DNA of 64,000 bases from Variovorax sp. PAMC26660 (GTDB lineage Bacteria; Pseudomonadota; Gammaproteobacteria; Burkholderiales; Burkholderiaceae_C), in NCBI RefSeq assembly GCF_014302995.1, contig NZ_CP060295.1, positions 5,261,501 to 5,325,500 on the forward strand, given 5' to 3'. The notes beneath the pieces are model-generated. The model saw nothing but the letters and a program-made list of their open reading frames with translations. It was not told the origin of the DNA and did no database searches. This document shows positions 9,945 through 20,770 of this stretch, piece after piece (the first letter of the stretch is position 1; each line of letters starts with the position of its first letter). Position numbers and translations under genes: made by a program.

Positions 9945-10322
9945 ATGACGCAAGAAGTCCTGCGCGTGACCGCGACCGACGCGGCGCTGGCGCTCATCGA
10001 GGCGCTGGTCGGCAAGCACGGTCCGCTGATGTTCCACCAGTCGGGCGGGTGCTGCGACGGCAGTGCGCCCATGTGCTACGGGCGCGACGAGTTCATCGTG
10101 GGCGACTACGACCGCCTGCTCGGCCACATCGGCGGCACGCCGTTCTACATCAGCGGGCCTCAGTTCGAGTATTGGCAGCACACGCAATTGATCATCGACG
10201 TGGTGCCGGGGCGCGGCGGCATGTTCTCGCTGGAAGGCCCGGAGGGTGTGCGCTTTTTGACGCGTTCGCGGCTGTTCACGGATGCGGAATGGGCCGTGCT
10301 CGAAGCGGAAGAAACCCGGTAG
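9945..10322 (+). CDS. DUF779 domain protein
   Basis: This is a 125-residue cytoplasmic protein of the DUF779 family. It shows the conserved segment FHQSGGCCDGSAPMC, the GDYDRLLG stretch and a D-V-VPGRGGMFSLEGPEGVRFL C-terminal half. Genes of this family follow acetaldehyde/aldehyde dehydrogenases in many proteobacteria, and this one lies 80 bases after such an enzyme. The function is not established. The CC and C residues suggest metal or thiol chemistry, which is inference. The ATG at 9945 follows an AAGAAAG-like weak ribosome site. Confidence 0.85.
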   Translation: MTQEVLRVTATDAALALIEALVGKHGPLMFHQSGGCCDGSAPMCYGRDEFIVGDYDRLLGHIGGTPFYISGPQFEYWQHTQLIIDVVPGRGGMFSLEGPEGVRFLTRSRLFTDAEWAVLEAEETR

Positions 10323-10397
10323 GCGCGCTTCTGGGGCGGGTAACAGTCGGGCCGGCCGCTTGGCATTCGCTATGTTGCGCCGTATATTGCGTGGCGC

Positions 10398-11738
10398 ATG
10401 TTTCATCCGCCCTTCAAACTTCTTTCTTCGGCCCCTCCCGTGGATGGGGTGAACGGCCGCGCCCTGTTTCGCAATGCCGCCAGTTGTTGCTGTTGCGAGC
10501 CACCGGAAGACACCGAAGACGCCATACCGGGTGGACGTGTCCGGCTTTCCGATCTCGATACGAACTTCTATTGCTCGGTCATCGGCACCTGCCTGACGAC
10601 GGCGGAGCTTCGCAAGCTCATCGCGCGGTTTGCGGGTGTGGAGGGCGCCAGCGACCTGGAGATTCACCACGACGCGGTGCGGCTCGCCGCGCAGAACACA
10701 GCCGTCACCAAGGCGCTGCAGAAGGCGCTCGACCATCGCCATGCGCCGGTCATCCAGCGACTGTCGAAGATCCACGACGCGCCAGCGCTTGCCGTCTGTT
10801 GGAAGGACGCGTTGCGGCAGGGAGAAATTCCGGGCGCGTACTGGGCTGTACTGATGCACCGCAAGGCCACGGCCGAGCTGCGGCAGCGGGTCTTCGGCGA
10901 CGTGCACATGCTGTCGCACCTCGTGGGCGCGGCCAACCGGGCGGACATCCGGCGGCTCGTGGCGCTGGAGCGCGACAACGCCGACTTGCGCGAGCGGTTG
11001 GACCGGCATCAGGTGCGCTCGCTCGAATTGGTGGAAGAGCGGGACAAGACCATCGCCGGGCTGAAGCATGAGCTGATCGAATCCGGCAATGCCCGCAGCG
11101 CGATCCCGCTGGAAGCGGTGGACCTCGCCCTTGCGGCACGGGCGCGCACGGAAGAGGGCGAGCGTGTCGCTTCGCTCATCGCCGTGCAGACCGGCCGGCG
11201 CGAGCGCGCGGAGCAGGCTGCGGTGGGGGCCGTGGCTGAGGCGAACCGGCTCGCGGAAGAACTCGAACACCTGCGCCAGCATGCGATCGCGCTGGGGCGC
11301 GAGCTTGCCGCCGCCGAGGCTCAACTGAAGCTCAACACCGGCGAAGCCGCATCGGGTGCCGGCGCCGACATCGACCGGCAGTTGCAGGGGTTGCGTGTGC
11401 TCTACGTCGGTGGCCGGCCGAGCGCCATGCCCGCCATCCGTGACCTCGTGCAACGCCACGGCGGAGAGTTCCGGCGCCACGGCGGCGGGCTCGAAGACCG
11501 GGCCGGGCTGTTGGCGTCCGCCATTTCCTGGGCCCAGGTGGTGGCCTTTCCGGTCGACTGCATCGACCATGAATCCGTCGACAACATCAAGCGCATCTGC
11601 ATGCGCCAGCAGGTGCGCTACATGCCTTTGCGCAGCGCGGGCATTGGATGCTTCGCGGCGGCTTTCTCGGGGCCGCCAGCCGAGGTGGGTGGGGCCAGCC
11701 CCTCATCCGACAGATCGATCTGTCCAAGGCACGGTTGA
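10398..11738 (+). CDS. DUF2325 domain protein with long coiled coil
   Basis: This 446-residue cytoplasmic protein begins with an unusual CCCC cluster at about residues 31-34. An alpha-helical region follows (about 60-190), then a heptad-like coiled coil rich in Glu, Arg and Ala (about 195-330). It ends in a DUF2325 domain at about 335-425 (LRVLYVGGRPSAMPAIRDLV...GLEDRAGLLASAISWAQVV...CIDHESVDNIKRICMRQ). DUF2325 has a Rossmann-like fold and no assigned activity. It lies between the aldehyde dehydrogenase unit and a small molybdopterin-binding gene 54 bases downstream. No function is proposed beyond possible nucleotide binding. Confidence 0.8.
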   Translation: MFHPPFKLLSSAPPVDGVNGRALFRNAASCCCCEPPEDTEDAIPGGRVRLSDLDTNFYCSVIGTCLTTAELRKLIARFAGVEGASDLEIHHDAVRLAAQNTAVTKALQKALDHRHAPVIQRLSKIHDAPALAVCWKDALRQGEIPGAYWAVLMHRKATAELRQRVFGDVHMLSHLVGAANRADIRRLVALERDNADLRERLDRHQVRSLELVEERDKTIAGLKHELIESGNARSAIPLEAVDLALAARARTEEGERVASLIAVQTGRRERAEQAAVGAVAEANRLAEELEHLRQHAIALGRELAAAEAQLKLNTGEAASGAGADIDRQLQGLRVLYVGGRPSAMPAIRDLVQRHGGEFRRHGGGLEDRAGLLASAISWAQVVAFPVDCIDHESVDNIKRICMRQQVRYMPLRSAGIGCFAAAFSGPPAEVGGASPSSDRSICPRHG

Positions 11739-11792
11739 GAGGGAAGGTGCCGCCGATAGACTAGGGTGCTCAATCCAACCAAGGAGCACTTC

Positions 11793-12002
11793 ATGAAGAT
11801 CAGCGCACGCAACGTCCTGTCCGGCAAGGTCATTTCCATCGTCCGTGGTCCGGTCACGACCGAAGTCACGCTGGAGATTGCAGCCGGTGTGCAGATCGTC
11901 TCGACCATCACCAGCAGTTCGGCCCAGGCGCTCGCGCTGGCCGAAGGCGGCAAGGCCTATGCGGTGATCAAGGCATCGAGCGTGATGGTCGGCACCGATT
12001 GA
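11793..12002 (+). CDS. molbindin-type molybdopterin-binding protein (Mop/TOBE domain)
   Basis: The 69-residue protein is a single Mop domain: MKISARNVLSGKV, then the E-V-TLEIAAGVQIVSTIT and AYAVIKASSVMVGTD segments seen in molbindins and in the C-terminal domain of ModE and ModC. Such proteins bind molybdate or tungstate in oligomers in the cytoplasm and buffer the pool for molybdoenzymes. The ATG at 11793 is preceded by AAGGAG. No molybdoenzyme is visible within the window. Confidence 0.88.
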   Translation: MKISARNVLSGKVISIVRGPVTTEVTLEIAAGVQIVSTITSSSAQALALAEGGKAYAVIKASSVMVGTD

Positions 12003-12030
12003 TTGAAATTCGCAGTGCCCAAAATTCCAT

Positions 12031-12059
12031 TTGACACCGCGAATACCTTCTTCTAATCT
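12031..12059 (+). promoter_or_regulatory. sigma-70 promoter of the amide operon
   Basis: TTGACA at 12031-12036 and TAATCT at 12054-12059 are separated by exactly 17 bases. Transcription would begin near 12066, giving an untranslated leader of about 120 bases before the hydrolase gene. It is one of the best promoter matches in the window. Confidence 0.75.
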
Positions 12060-12065
12060 CCAGCC

Positions 12066-12186
12066 CCACGACATCACTCGCCTTTGAGTGCGTCGGGCAG
12101 CAACATTGCTGCTTCACATACCGGCTATGAAAGCCCTCGAACAACGCGCAAGCGGGGTCGAGGGCTTTTTGCTTTTTGGAGCTTGA
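12066..12186 (+). promoter_or_regulatory. structured leader RNA, likely AmiR antitermination target
   Basis: The leader can fold into stem-loop 1 (CACTC 12075-12079 with GAGTG 12086-12090, six-base loop, extended by CGAC 12069-12072 with GTCG 12092-12095). Stem-loop 2 follows (GCAGC 12097-12101, hexaloop AACATT, GCTGC 12108-12112), then an intrinsic terminator. GGCT at 12123-12126 can pair with AGCC at 12132-12135, which would disrupt the left arm of that terminator. ANTAR proteins such as AmiR are known to bind paired hexaloop hairpins before terminators, and an AmiR homologue is encoded at the end of this operon. The loops do not match the usual A..G.. hexaloop rule perfectly. Confidence 0.6.
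12130..12170 (+). terminator. intrinsic terminator in the leader
   Basis: A perfect 11-base stem (AAAGCCCTCGA at 12130-12140, TCGAGGGCTTT at 12158-12168) runs into TTTTT at 12166-12170. It ends eight bases before the GGAG ribosome site of the hydrolase gene. Its position between promoter and first gene makes it an attenuator for the whole operon. Confidence 0.85.
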
Positions 12187-13071
12187 ATGACTGTGGAAGA
12201 AAGCCAGGGTTTTCCGTACCTCGTCGTGGCGAGTGTGCAGATGGAGCCGCACGTGGGCCACACGGCGGCCAACGTCGCGCGGTCGGTGCAACTGATCGAG
12301 CAAGCGGCTGCGCAGGGCGCTTCGATCGTGGTGTTGCCCGAGCTTGCCAACAGCGGCTATGTGTTCGCCAGTCGCGCCGAAGCCTTCGCGCTGGCCGAGC
12401 CGGTGCCGCACGGGCCGAGCACGCAGGCCTGGGCCGAGGTGGCCCGGCGCTGCAACGTGCATGTGGTCGCGGGCATCGCCGAGCGCGAAGACGACCGGCT
12501 CTACAACGCGGCGGCAGTGCTCGGTCCGCGCGGCTGGCTCGGCACTTACCGCAAGCTGCACCTGTGGGGCGACGAACACTTGTTCTTTGAACCCGGCAAC
12601 AAGGGGCTGCCGGTGTTCCACACCGAGCTCGGCCGACTGGGCGTGCTGATCTGCTACGACGGCTGGTTCCCCGAGGCCTACCGCCTGCTCGCGATGCAGG
12701 GCGTGGACATCGTCTGCATGCCGACCAACTGGGTGCCCATGCCGCAGCAGCCGGTGGACCGCCCGGCCATGGCCACCACGCTGGCGATGGCCAGTGCCCA
12801 CAGCAACGGACTGAACATCGTCTGTGCGAACCGCACGGGCACCGAGCGGGGGCAGCCTTTCGTCGGGCAGAGCCTCATCGTGGGCGCACAGGGTTGGCCG
12901 CTTGCCGGGCCTGCCTCGCACGATGGCGAGGAGATTCTTTACGCCCGCATCAACCTCAAGGCATCGCGCCAGGCGCGTCATCTGAATGCATTCAACGATG
13001 TGCTGCGCGACCGCCGCGACGACATCTACGACCCCATGCTGGGGACAGGCTGGCCGCTGCCACGGCACTGA
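12187..13071 (+). CDS. carbon-nitrogen hydrolase (nitrilase/amidase superfamily)
   Basis: This 294-residue enzyme has the Glu-Lys-Cys triad of the superfamily: E52 in LPELANSGY, K123 in YRKLHLWGDE and C156 in LICYDGWFPE. It should hydrolyse an amide, carbamoyl or nitrile bond in the cytoplasm. It is shorter than the 346-residue aliphatic amidase AmiE, and the motif details are closer to short amidases of the N-carbamoyl or R-amidase type. It is first in an operon with an ABC importer and AmiC/AmiR homologues, so the importer probably supplies its substrate or carries a related amide. GGAG lies just before the ATG and right after the leader terminator. Confidence 0.85.
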   Translation: MTVEESQGFPYLVVASVQMEPHVGHTAANVARSVQLIEQAAAQGASIVVLPELANSGYVFASRAEAFALAEPVPHGPSTQAWAEVARRCNVHVVAGIAEREDDRLYNAAAVLGPRGWLGTYRKLHLWGDEHLFFEPGNKGLPVFHTELGRLGVLICYDGWFPEAYRLLAMQGVDIVCMPTNWVPMPQQPVDRPAMATTLAMASAHSNGLNIVCANRTGTERGQPFVGQSLIVGAQGWPLAGPASHDGEEILYARINLKASRQARHLNAFNDVLRDRRDDIYDPMLGTGWPLPRH

Positions 13072-13138
13072 CCCCTTCGCTTTTTTCTGCTGTCACTCAC
13101 TCAAAAACTTTCCATCGAACCTCGAGAGGACCTTGAAC

Positions 13139-14299
13139 ATGAAGATCACATCCCTCCTGCGCCTTGGCGCCCTGACGGCCGCAGCCCTGCTGGGCGCCAA
13201 CGCCCAAGCTGCCGATCCACTTCGCATCGGCGTCGCGGTCGGCCTGTCGGGCGCCAACAGCGTCGTGGCGCCCGCTGCGGTGCAGTCTTCCCAGCTTGCG
13301 GTCGACGAGATCAATGCGGCTGGCGGCATCCTCGGGCGCAAGGTCGAGCTGGAGATCGTGGACGACGCCTCCGGCGCCGTCGGCGCGCAAAAAGCCTTCG
13401 ACACGCTGGTGTTCCAGAAGAAGGTGGCTGCCATCATCGCGATGGAAAACAGCGCCGCGCGCAATGCAGCGCTGCCGGTGGTAAGCAAAGGCAAGGTGCC
13501 TTACATCTACACCTCGTTCTACGAAGGGCGCTCGTGCAACAACTGGATGTACGTGAACGGCTGGGTGCCCGAGCAGCAGGTGGCGCCGGTGGTCGACTAT
13601 TTCCTCAAGAGCAAGAACGCGAAGACCTTCTTCCTGGTCGGCAACGACTACGCTTTCGGCCGCGGCATGCTCGACTTCACCCGCAAGTACATCGAGCAGA
13701 AGGGCGGCAAGGTGGTGGGCGAGGAGTACCTGCCGATCGACGGCAGCGACTGGACCTCCGTGATTTCGAAGCTGCGCGCCGCCAAGCCCGACGCGCTCAT
13801 CAGCGCCACCGCAGGCGGTGCGCCCAATGTGTCGCTGGCCAAGCAGCTCAAGGGCGCGGGCCTCACGCTGCCCTACGGCAACCTCGCGATCGACGAGGGC
13901 ACCGCGAAGACCATGGGCGACGTGGCCAGCGGCATGTACATGTCGGCTTCGTACCTGACGGGCATCGACATCCCCGAGAACAAGAAGTTTCTCGACGCGA
14001 TGAAGAAGAAGTTCGGCGGCGACCTGAAGACACCCAACGAGCTGTCGGAGCCGCAGTACGAGGCCTTCTTTCTCTACAAGGCGGCGGTTGAAAAGGCCGG
14101 CTCGGTCGATGCGGCCCAGGTGGTCAAGGCGCTGGGCGAGGTGTCGTTCACCGGCCCGCGCGGTCCGGTGTCGATGAACAAGAGCCGCCACACGCCGCTG
14201 TCGATGCGCCTGGGCCAGGTGCAGGCGGACGGATCGATCAAGATCCTGGAGACCTTCGCGAGCGTCGATCCCGGCGCGCAATGCCCGAACCTGAAATAA
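13139..14299 (+). CDS. ABC transporter substrate-binding protein, short-chain amide/branched-chain amino acid type
   Basis: The 386-residue periplasmic binding protein has a cleavable signal peptide (MKITSLLRLG...ANAQA, cleavage near residue 24) and the type I periplasmic-binding fold of the LivK/UrtA/FmdD/AmiC group. Segments YIYTSFYEGRSCNN and FFLVGNDYAFGRG have direct counterparts in the cytoplasmic AmiC homologue at 17759-18907 (SFYEG and FFLIGADYIF), so the two proteins probably recognise the same or a related ligand. The ATG at 13139 follows AGAGGA. It is followed by two permease functions and two ATPase functions, giving a complete importer. Confidence 0.88.
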   Translation: MKITSLLRLGALTAAALLGANAQAADPLRIGVAVGLSGANSVVAPAAVQSSQLAVDEINAAGGILGRKVELEIVDDASGAVGAQKAFDTLVFQKKVAAIIAMENSAARNAALPVVSKGKVPYIYTSFYEGRSCNNWMYVNGWVPEQQVAPVVDYFLKSKNAKTFFLVGNDYAFGRGMLDFTRKYIEQKGGKVVGEEYLPIDGSDWTSVISKLRAAKPDALISATAGGAPNVSLAKQLKGAGLTLPYGNLAIDEGTAKTMGDVASGMYMSASYLTGIDIPENKKFLDAMKKKFGGDLKTPNELSEPQYEAFFLYKAAVEKAGSVDAAQVVKALGEVSFTGPRGPVSMNKSRHTPLSMRLGQVQADGSIKILETFASVDPGAQCPNLK

Positions 14300-14332
14300 C
14301 GTCTAGGCCAACGGTTTCTCAAGGGCTTTCAC

Positions 14333-15158
14333 ATGGTGCTGTTGCTGGATTTGCTCACGACCGCGGCGATGCTCTTCATCGTCACCGCCGGGCTGATGAT
14401 GATTTTCGGGGTCATGAAGATCGTCAATTTCGCGCATGGCGCGCTGCTCACGCTCGGCGGCTACGCGAGCTATGTGGTGACCCAGCTCAAGCTCGATCCG
14501 TGGCTGAGCTGGCCGCTGGCGCTGGTGGTCGGCGTGGTGGCCGGCATGCTGGTGGAGTGGCTGATCGTCAAGCCGCTCTACAAGCGGCCGCTCGACGCGA
14601 TCCTTGCCACCTGGGGGCTGGGCATCGTCATCGGGCAACTGATCGTGATGGCGTTCGGGCGTGAGGTGCAGTTTGTCGACGCGCCGCTGGCGGGCACGTG
14701 GTCTGTCGGCGGCGTGGAGTATTCGGCCTATCGCCTGCTGCTGGTGCCGATTGCCATTGCCATGTGCCTGCTGCTGGCGGGCCTGCTGAACGGCACGCGC
14801 TTCGGCATTCGCACGCGCGCGGTGATCATGAACGAGGAACTGGCGAGCGGGCTGGGCATTCATGCGGGCCGCGTGCGCTTCGTCACCTTCAGCCTGGGCG
14901 CCGGGCTGGGCACGCTGGCCGGCACCATGATCACGCCGCTGTCGAGCGTCGATCCCAACATGGGGCTGCCTTGGCTGGTGAGCGCCTTCATGCTGGTCAT
15001 GGTCTCGGGCCATTCGATGCCCAGCCTTCTGCTGACTTGCGTGGTGTTCGGCGCCTGCCAGGTGCTGGTCAGCACCTATGCGAACCCGGTGCTCGGCGGG
15101 CTGACCATCGCGGTGCTTGCAGCGGTCACGCTGCGCATTCGCCCGAAGGGGTTCGCGC

Positions 15159-15166
<8 letters not shown>
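14333..15166 (+). CDS. livH: branched-chain-type ABC permease (LivH family)
   Basis: This 277-residue integral membrane protein has about eight hydrophobic segments. It carries LivH/UrtB hallmarks: an N-terminal MIFGVMKIVNFAHGALLTLGG stretch, a G-RTRAVIMNEELASGLGI cytoplasmic loop for coupling to the ATPase, and a C-terminal IRPKGFARG. It forms one half of the translocation path with the LivM part of the next gene. Its last eight bases overlap the GTG start of that gene, so translation is coupled. Confidence 0.9.
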
Positions 15167-16963
<1,797 letters not shown>

Positions 16964-16967
<4 letters not shown>

Positions 16968-17671
16968 GCACGCCGGCGCTGAAGCTGGAGCGCCTGACCA
17001 GCGGCTATGGCGCTTCCGTGGTGTTGCGCGGCCTGTCGCTGGACATCGCGGCCGGCGAGGCCGTGGCGCTGTTGGGAAAAAACGGCATGGGCAAGAGCAC
17101 CTTGCTGAAGACCGTGATGGGCTACCTGCCCAAGAAAAGCGGCCATGTCCACCTGAAGGGGCAAGACATCACCCGGCAGCCGCCGCACCGCATCGCCCGC
17201 CAGGGCATCGCCTATGCGGCGCAGGAGCATGCGCTGTTTGCTGACCTGAGCATTCGCGACAACCTGCGGCTGGGGCTGGAGAAGGAATCCACCTTCGACG
17301 AACGCTTTGCCGACATCGATCCGCTGTTTCCGGTCTTCAAGACCCGCCTGCGGCAAGACGCCGGTACGCTCTCGGGCGGCGAGCAGAAGATGCTGCTGCT
17401 GGCGCGGGCGCTGATGATGCGCCCCTCGGTGATCCTGCTCGACGAGATCACCGAAGGGCTCCAACCCTCGGTCATCGACCGTCTGGCCCGCGCGCTGCTG
17501 GAAGAGCGGGCCCGGCGGGGCACCACGATGCTGATCGTCGAGCAGAACGTGCCGTTTGCGCTCGAAGTCGCTGATCGCTACGTGGTGTTGAAACAAGGCG
17601 AACTGGTCGATGAAGGCGATGCGAAGGCCGGTGGCGCCACTGGGGCCGTGTTCGAGCATCTTCGGGTGTGA
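16964..17671 (+). CDS. livF: branched-chain-type ABC ATPase (LivF family)
   Basis: The 235-residue ATPase shows the LivF pattern: LTSGYGASVVLRGLSLDI, Walker A GKNGMGKST, a YAAQEHALFADLSIRDNLRLG Q-loop region, signature LSGGEQKMLLLARAL and Walker B VILLDEITEGLQP. The start appears to be a TTG at 16964 that overlaps the TGA of the preceding gene as TTGA. AGGAGG lies at 16954-16959, and no other start leaves the N-terminal strand intact. It pairs with the fused LivG domain to power the importer. Glu replaces the usual Pro in DEPT (DEIT), as is normal for LivF. Confidence 0.85.
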
Positions 17672-17758
17672 CCCGGCGCGAAGGCACGGATCCTGCTCGC
17701 AATTCGAGGGGGTGTTGTATCCGCCCCTTTGTTTGAATGATGATGATGGAGAAAGCCG

Positions 17759-18907
17759 ATGAAGACTGAGAAACCCGCCCCTGCCGACGATGGCTGGCGC
17801 ATCGGCGTGCTGCATTCGCGTTCGGGCGCAACCGGCGTGACCGAGTCGGAGCATTTTTTCGGGACGGCGCTGGCCATCGAGGAGATCAACGGACTGGGTG
17901 GCGTGCTCGACCGGCCGTTGCTGCCGGTCGCCTACGACCCCAAGGGCGATGCCGACGAATACCGTCGGCTTGCGACCCGGCTGCTGCTGGAGGACGAAGT
18001 CAACGTGATCTTCGGCTGCTCACGCTCGTCGAGCCGCAAGGCCGTGCTGCCGGTGATCGAACGCAACAACGCGCTGCTTTGGTATTGCTCGTTCTATGAG
18101 GGGTTCGAGTATTCGTCGAACGTCATCTATACCGGTGCCGTGCCCAACCAGAACAGCGTGCAGCTCGCGGCCTACCTGCTCAAGAACAGGGGGCGCCGCT
18201 TCTTCCTGATCGGCGCCGACTACATCTTTCCGCGCGAGTCCAACCGCGTGATGCGCGAAATGGTCGAGCAGCACGGCGGCGAGATTCTCGACGAGGTCTA
18301 CGTGCCGCTGGAAGCCACCGAGGCGCAGTTGCAGGATGTCATGCGTGACATCGCCGATGCGCAGCCGGACGTCATCTTCTGCACCATCGTCGGCCAGTCG
18401 GCCCGGCGCCTGTACCAGATCTATCGCGAGCATGGGCTCGATCCGCAGCGCATGCCGATCGCCAGCCTGTCGATGGTGGAGGAAGAAGTCCGCATGACCG
18501 GTGTGGAGGCCTGCGCCGGACACATCACCTCGGCCACGTACTTCAGTTCGCTGAAGAACGAGAGCAACGATCGCTTCATCGCGTTGTGGCACAAGCGTTT
18601 CGGTGATCGGCCCACCAGCATGTGGTCCGAGGCGGCCTACAGCCAGGTCCACTTGTTCGCGCGGGCGCTGGAGCGCAGCGGCAGCCTCGATACACGCAAG
18701 CTTGTCAACGCCGTGCGCACGGTGCGCTTCGAGTCGCCCGAGGGACCGCTGTCGATCGACGCAGAGAACAACCACAGCTTTTTGACGCCCCGCATCGGCG
18801 TGTGCCGCAGCGACGGGCAGTTCGATCTGCTGTGGGAAGGCGCAGGACCGGTCAAGCCCGACCCTTACCTGTCGACCTTCGGCTTTTCCGAGTTCTGGCT
18901 GAGCTGA
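17759..18907 (+). CDS. amiC: AmiC-type cytoplasmic ligand sensor
   Basis: The 382-residue protein has the type I periplasmic-binding fold but no signal peptide, which is the defining feature of AmiC, the amide-responsive partner that holds AmiR inactive. It opens GWRIGVLHSRSGATGVTESEHFFGTALAIEEING and retains SFYEGFEYSSN and FFLIGADYIFPRESN, matching the secreted binding protein of the same operon. The length equals that of Pseudomonas AmiC (about 385). It lies five bases before the AmiR gene. In the known system, binding of a small amide releases AmiR to prevent transcription termination. The ligand in this organism is not known. Confidence 0.88.
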   Translation: MKTEKPAPADDGWRIGVLHSRSGATGVTESEHFFGTALAIEEINGLGGVLDRPLLPVAYDPKGDADEYRRLATRLLLEDEVNVIFGCSRSSSRKAVLPVIERNNALLWYCSFYEGFEYSSNVIYTGAVPNQNSVQLAAYLLKNRGRRFFLIGADYIFPRESNRVMREMVEQHGGEILDEVYVPLEATEAQLQDVMRDIADAQPDVIFCTIVGQSARRLYQIYREHGLDPQRMPIASLSMVEEEVRMTGVEACAGHITSATYFSSLKNESNDRFIALWHKRFGDRPTSMWSEAAYSQVHLFARALERSGSLDTRKLVNAVRTVRFESPEGPLSIDAENNHSFLTPRIGVCRSDGQFDLLWEGAGPVKPDPYLSTFGFSEFWLS

Positions 18908-18911
18908 TGCC

Positions 18912-19532
18912 ATGAGTAGCTTGCGTCGCCTCTACGATGACCTGCGCAGCGTCTGCGTCGCGGTGGTGTATCCACCGGGCGAAGACCGCGACATTCTTCT
19001 CGACCAGCTCAAGCGGATCGGCTGCCGGCTCAAGATCATCTGGCCCTTTCCGTCCGCGCCTCCCACGGGGTGCGACGTGATCTTCTTCCAGGTCTCCCAG
19101 GAGCTGCAGGACAGCACCAACTGGTGTGCCAGCGCGGTGGAAGCGACGCTGATTGCGCTGTCCGACTACGAGAACCCGACCACCCTGAAGTTGTTGCTCG
19201 ACACCAGCGCGCATGGCGTGATCACACGGCCGTTCCGCTCGTCGGGAGTGCTGAGCACGCTGGTGCTGGCGCGCTCGTCGCGCGGATATCAGGAGCGTCT
19301 GCAGAGCAAGGTCAGCAAGCTGGAAGACACGATCAAGTCACGCCGGCAGATCGAGAAGGCCATCCGGATGCTGGCCGAAACGCAGGCGCTGACGGAAGCC
19401 AAGGCCTACGAGCACATGCGTGCGCGTGCGACGACCTTGCGGGTCAGCGTGGCGGAGGTGGCGTTGATGGTGGTGGAGGCGCACGAGGCGATGGAGAAGC
19501 TGGGGCTGGGGCGGGTGCGTGGCGGGGGGTGA
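18912..19532 (+). CDS. amiR: AmiR-type ANTAR antitermination regulator
   Basis: This 206-residue protein has a receiver-like N-terminal domain (about 10-130) in which the usual phospho-acceptor position is lost (CDVIFFQVSQ). A coiled-coil helix follows (YQERLQSKVSKLEDTIKSRR), then a C-terminal ANTAR three-helix domain (IEKAIRMLAETQALTEAKAYEHMRARA...VAEVALMVVEAH). ANTAR proteins bind nascent RNA hairpins and block terminators. Its likely target is the leader at 12066-12186 upstream of the operon, which would make an autoregulated circuit because amiC and amiR are at the operon's distal end. Control here should be by AmiC binding instead of phosphorylation. Confidence 0.9.
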   Translation: MSSLRRLYDDLRSVCVAVVYPPGEDRDILLDQLKRIGCRLKIIWPFPSAPPTGCDVIFFQVSQELQDSTNWCASAVEATLIALSDYENPTTLKLLLDTSAHGVITRPFRSSGVLSTLVLARSSRGYQERLQSKVSKLEDTIKSRRQIEKAIRMLAETQALTEAKAYEHMRARATTLRVSVAEVALMVVEAHEAMEKLGLGRVRGGG

Positions 19533-19555
19533 GGGTCGCCTGAAACGATGCGCAA

Positions 19556-20770
19556 TCAGGTGGGGCTGGCTTCCGGTTCGTGTGTGACCCAGGCGGCCGG
19601 GTTGGGCGACCAACGAGGGTCGGGCTCCCGTTCGAGCAGGGCGCAGGCGTAGGCGCCAAGGTCTGTGCCGAAAATGTCCCGGGCCGCTTCGGCGCCGCCG
19701 TCAGCGCGCTTCGCATTCGATGCGAAGCGCGCGAACAGTTCCCAGTCTCGCCCCATCTGCTCAACGAGGATGCGCGCGAGTTCGTAGGACAGAAGGTTGC
19801 CGTCGTCCGTCCTGAAGAATGACTGGCCACACCAGAATTCCTGAATTTCCGTTTCGCCCCAAAACTTCAGATGCATGCGTCGCAATTCCTGCGGCGTGAC
19901 GAGCGAGGGGAGTGCACCGGTGAGCCTTCTTTCGGTGTTGACGGCCAGCCCTTCGTCAAGCCATCTCGGCAGCTTCAGATGGGCGAGGGCGTTGTGCGTC
20001 ATCTCGTGCGCAATGACGGGTTCAATGGCCGAGAGGTCGGCCCGCTTGACAAGAAAATGGGCGCAACCCGCATCGATGAACATACCGCCGCTGAGGGCAA
20101 ATTCGCCTCCCTCGGGGTAGTAGTTCGACACGCAGCCGTAGTACGTCTCTTCATCGTCGATGACCAGCAGGATGCTCTTGTGGTGTTCCTCGAAATGCGC
20201 GACGCCGGCGAGAACATGCCGGATTCGCTTGCGAGTGGACGCCACGTACGCGGCTGTCGCCACCACGACGGAGTCTTCCAGCGATGACAGCACACAAGTT
20301 CCCTCCGATTCGTACAGGTGGAAGTGAGGTCCCAGTGCGTCCCTGAGATGAAGCAGCCACGTGCGTTGTCCCTGTTCGATGGCGAAGCGCTGGCGATGTG
20401 CATCGTTCATCGAGCCAGCCCATGTATGCAGCGCCCGCCAATCGAGCAGGGGGAGTCCGTTGCAGATGCATATATGGGTGATCAGCGGAAATGAATGCGC
20501 CTCGTCGAGCACGAGCTCCCCCAGTGCCTCCTCGGTCGAAAAGCCGTCGGGCCGTGGTCCTGCAACGGCGCTCGGTGCGCGGGGCTGCCTGGGCAGGTGG
20601 GTCCATGCCATGAATGCGCCCATGAAAGGAAGGATCCAGACCATCACGAGCAGCAGGTTCTTGCGGAGCGGAATTTCGTCGATCGCACGAATGCGTCGCG
20701 CCATGTAAACGTTGGTCACCAGCAGGAGGACGCACGTGCCGAGCGGCAAAAGTAGTTCTGGCACTGTCAT
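19556..20770 (-). CDS. membrane-anchored gluzincin-like metallopeptidase of unknown role
   Basis: The 404-residue protein has two N-terminal membrane segments (LLLPLGTCVLLLVTNVYMA and LLLVMVWILPFMGAFMAW). Its large soluble domain contains HEMTHNALAHL near residue 255 followed by RWLDEGLAV. The HExxH helix with a downstream Glu in a DEGLA context is the zinc site of gluzincin-type peptidases (MA clan). The ATG at 20770 overlaps the TGA of the LysR gene as ATGA, so both are translated from one message, an unusual pairing. I could not assign a family name or substrate. Confidence 0.7.
   Translation of the reverse strand: MTVPELLLPLGTCVLLLVTNVYMARRIRAIDEIPLRKNLLLVMVWILPFMGAFMAWTHLPRQPRAPSAVAGPRPDGFSTEEALGELVLDEAHSFPLITHICICNGLPLLDWRALHTWAGSMNDAHRQRFAIEQGQRTWLLHLRDALGPHFHLYESEGTCVLSSLEDSVVVATAAYVASTRKRIRHVLAGVAHFEEHHKSILLVIDDEETYYGCVSNYYPEGGEFALSGGMFIDAGCAHFLVKRADLSAIEPVIAHEMTHNALAHLKLPRWLDEGLAVNTERRLTGALPSLVTPQELRRMHLKFWGETEIQEFWCGQSFFRTDDGNLLSYELARILVEQMGRDWELFARFASNAKRADGGAEAARDIFGTDLGAYACALLEREPDPRWSPNPAAWVTHEPEASPT

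Noticed and set aside
17672..17758. Possible terminator between livF and amiC
   Set aside because: GGGG and CCCC can pair weakly before TTTG, but the stem is short and operon logic suggests readthrough.
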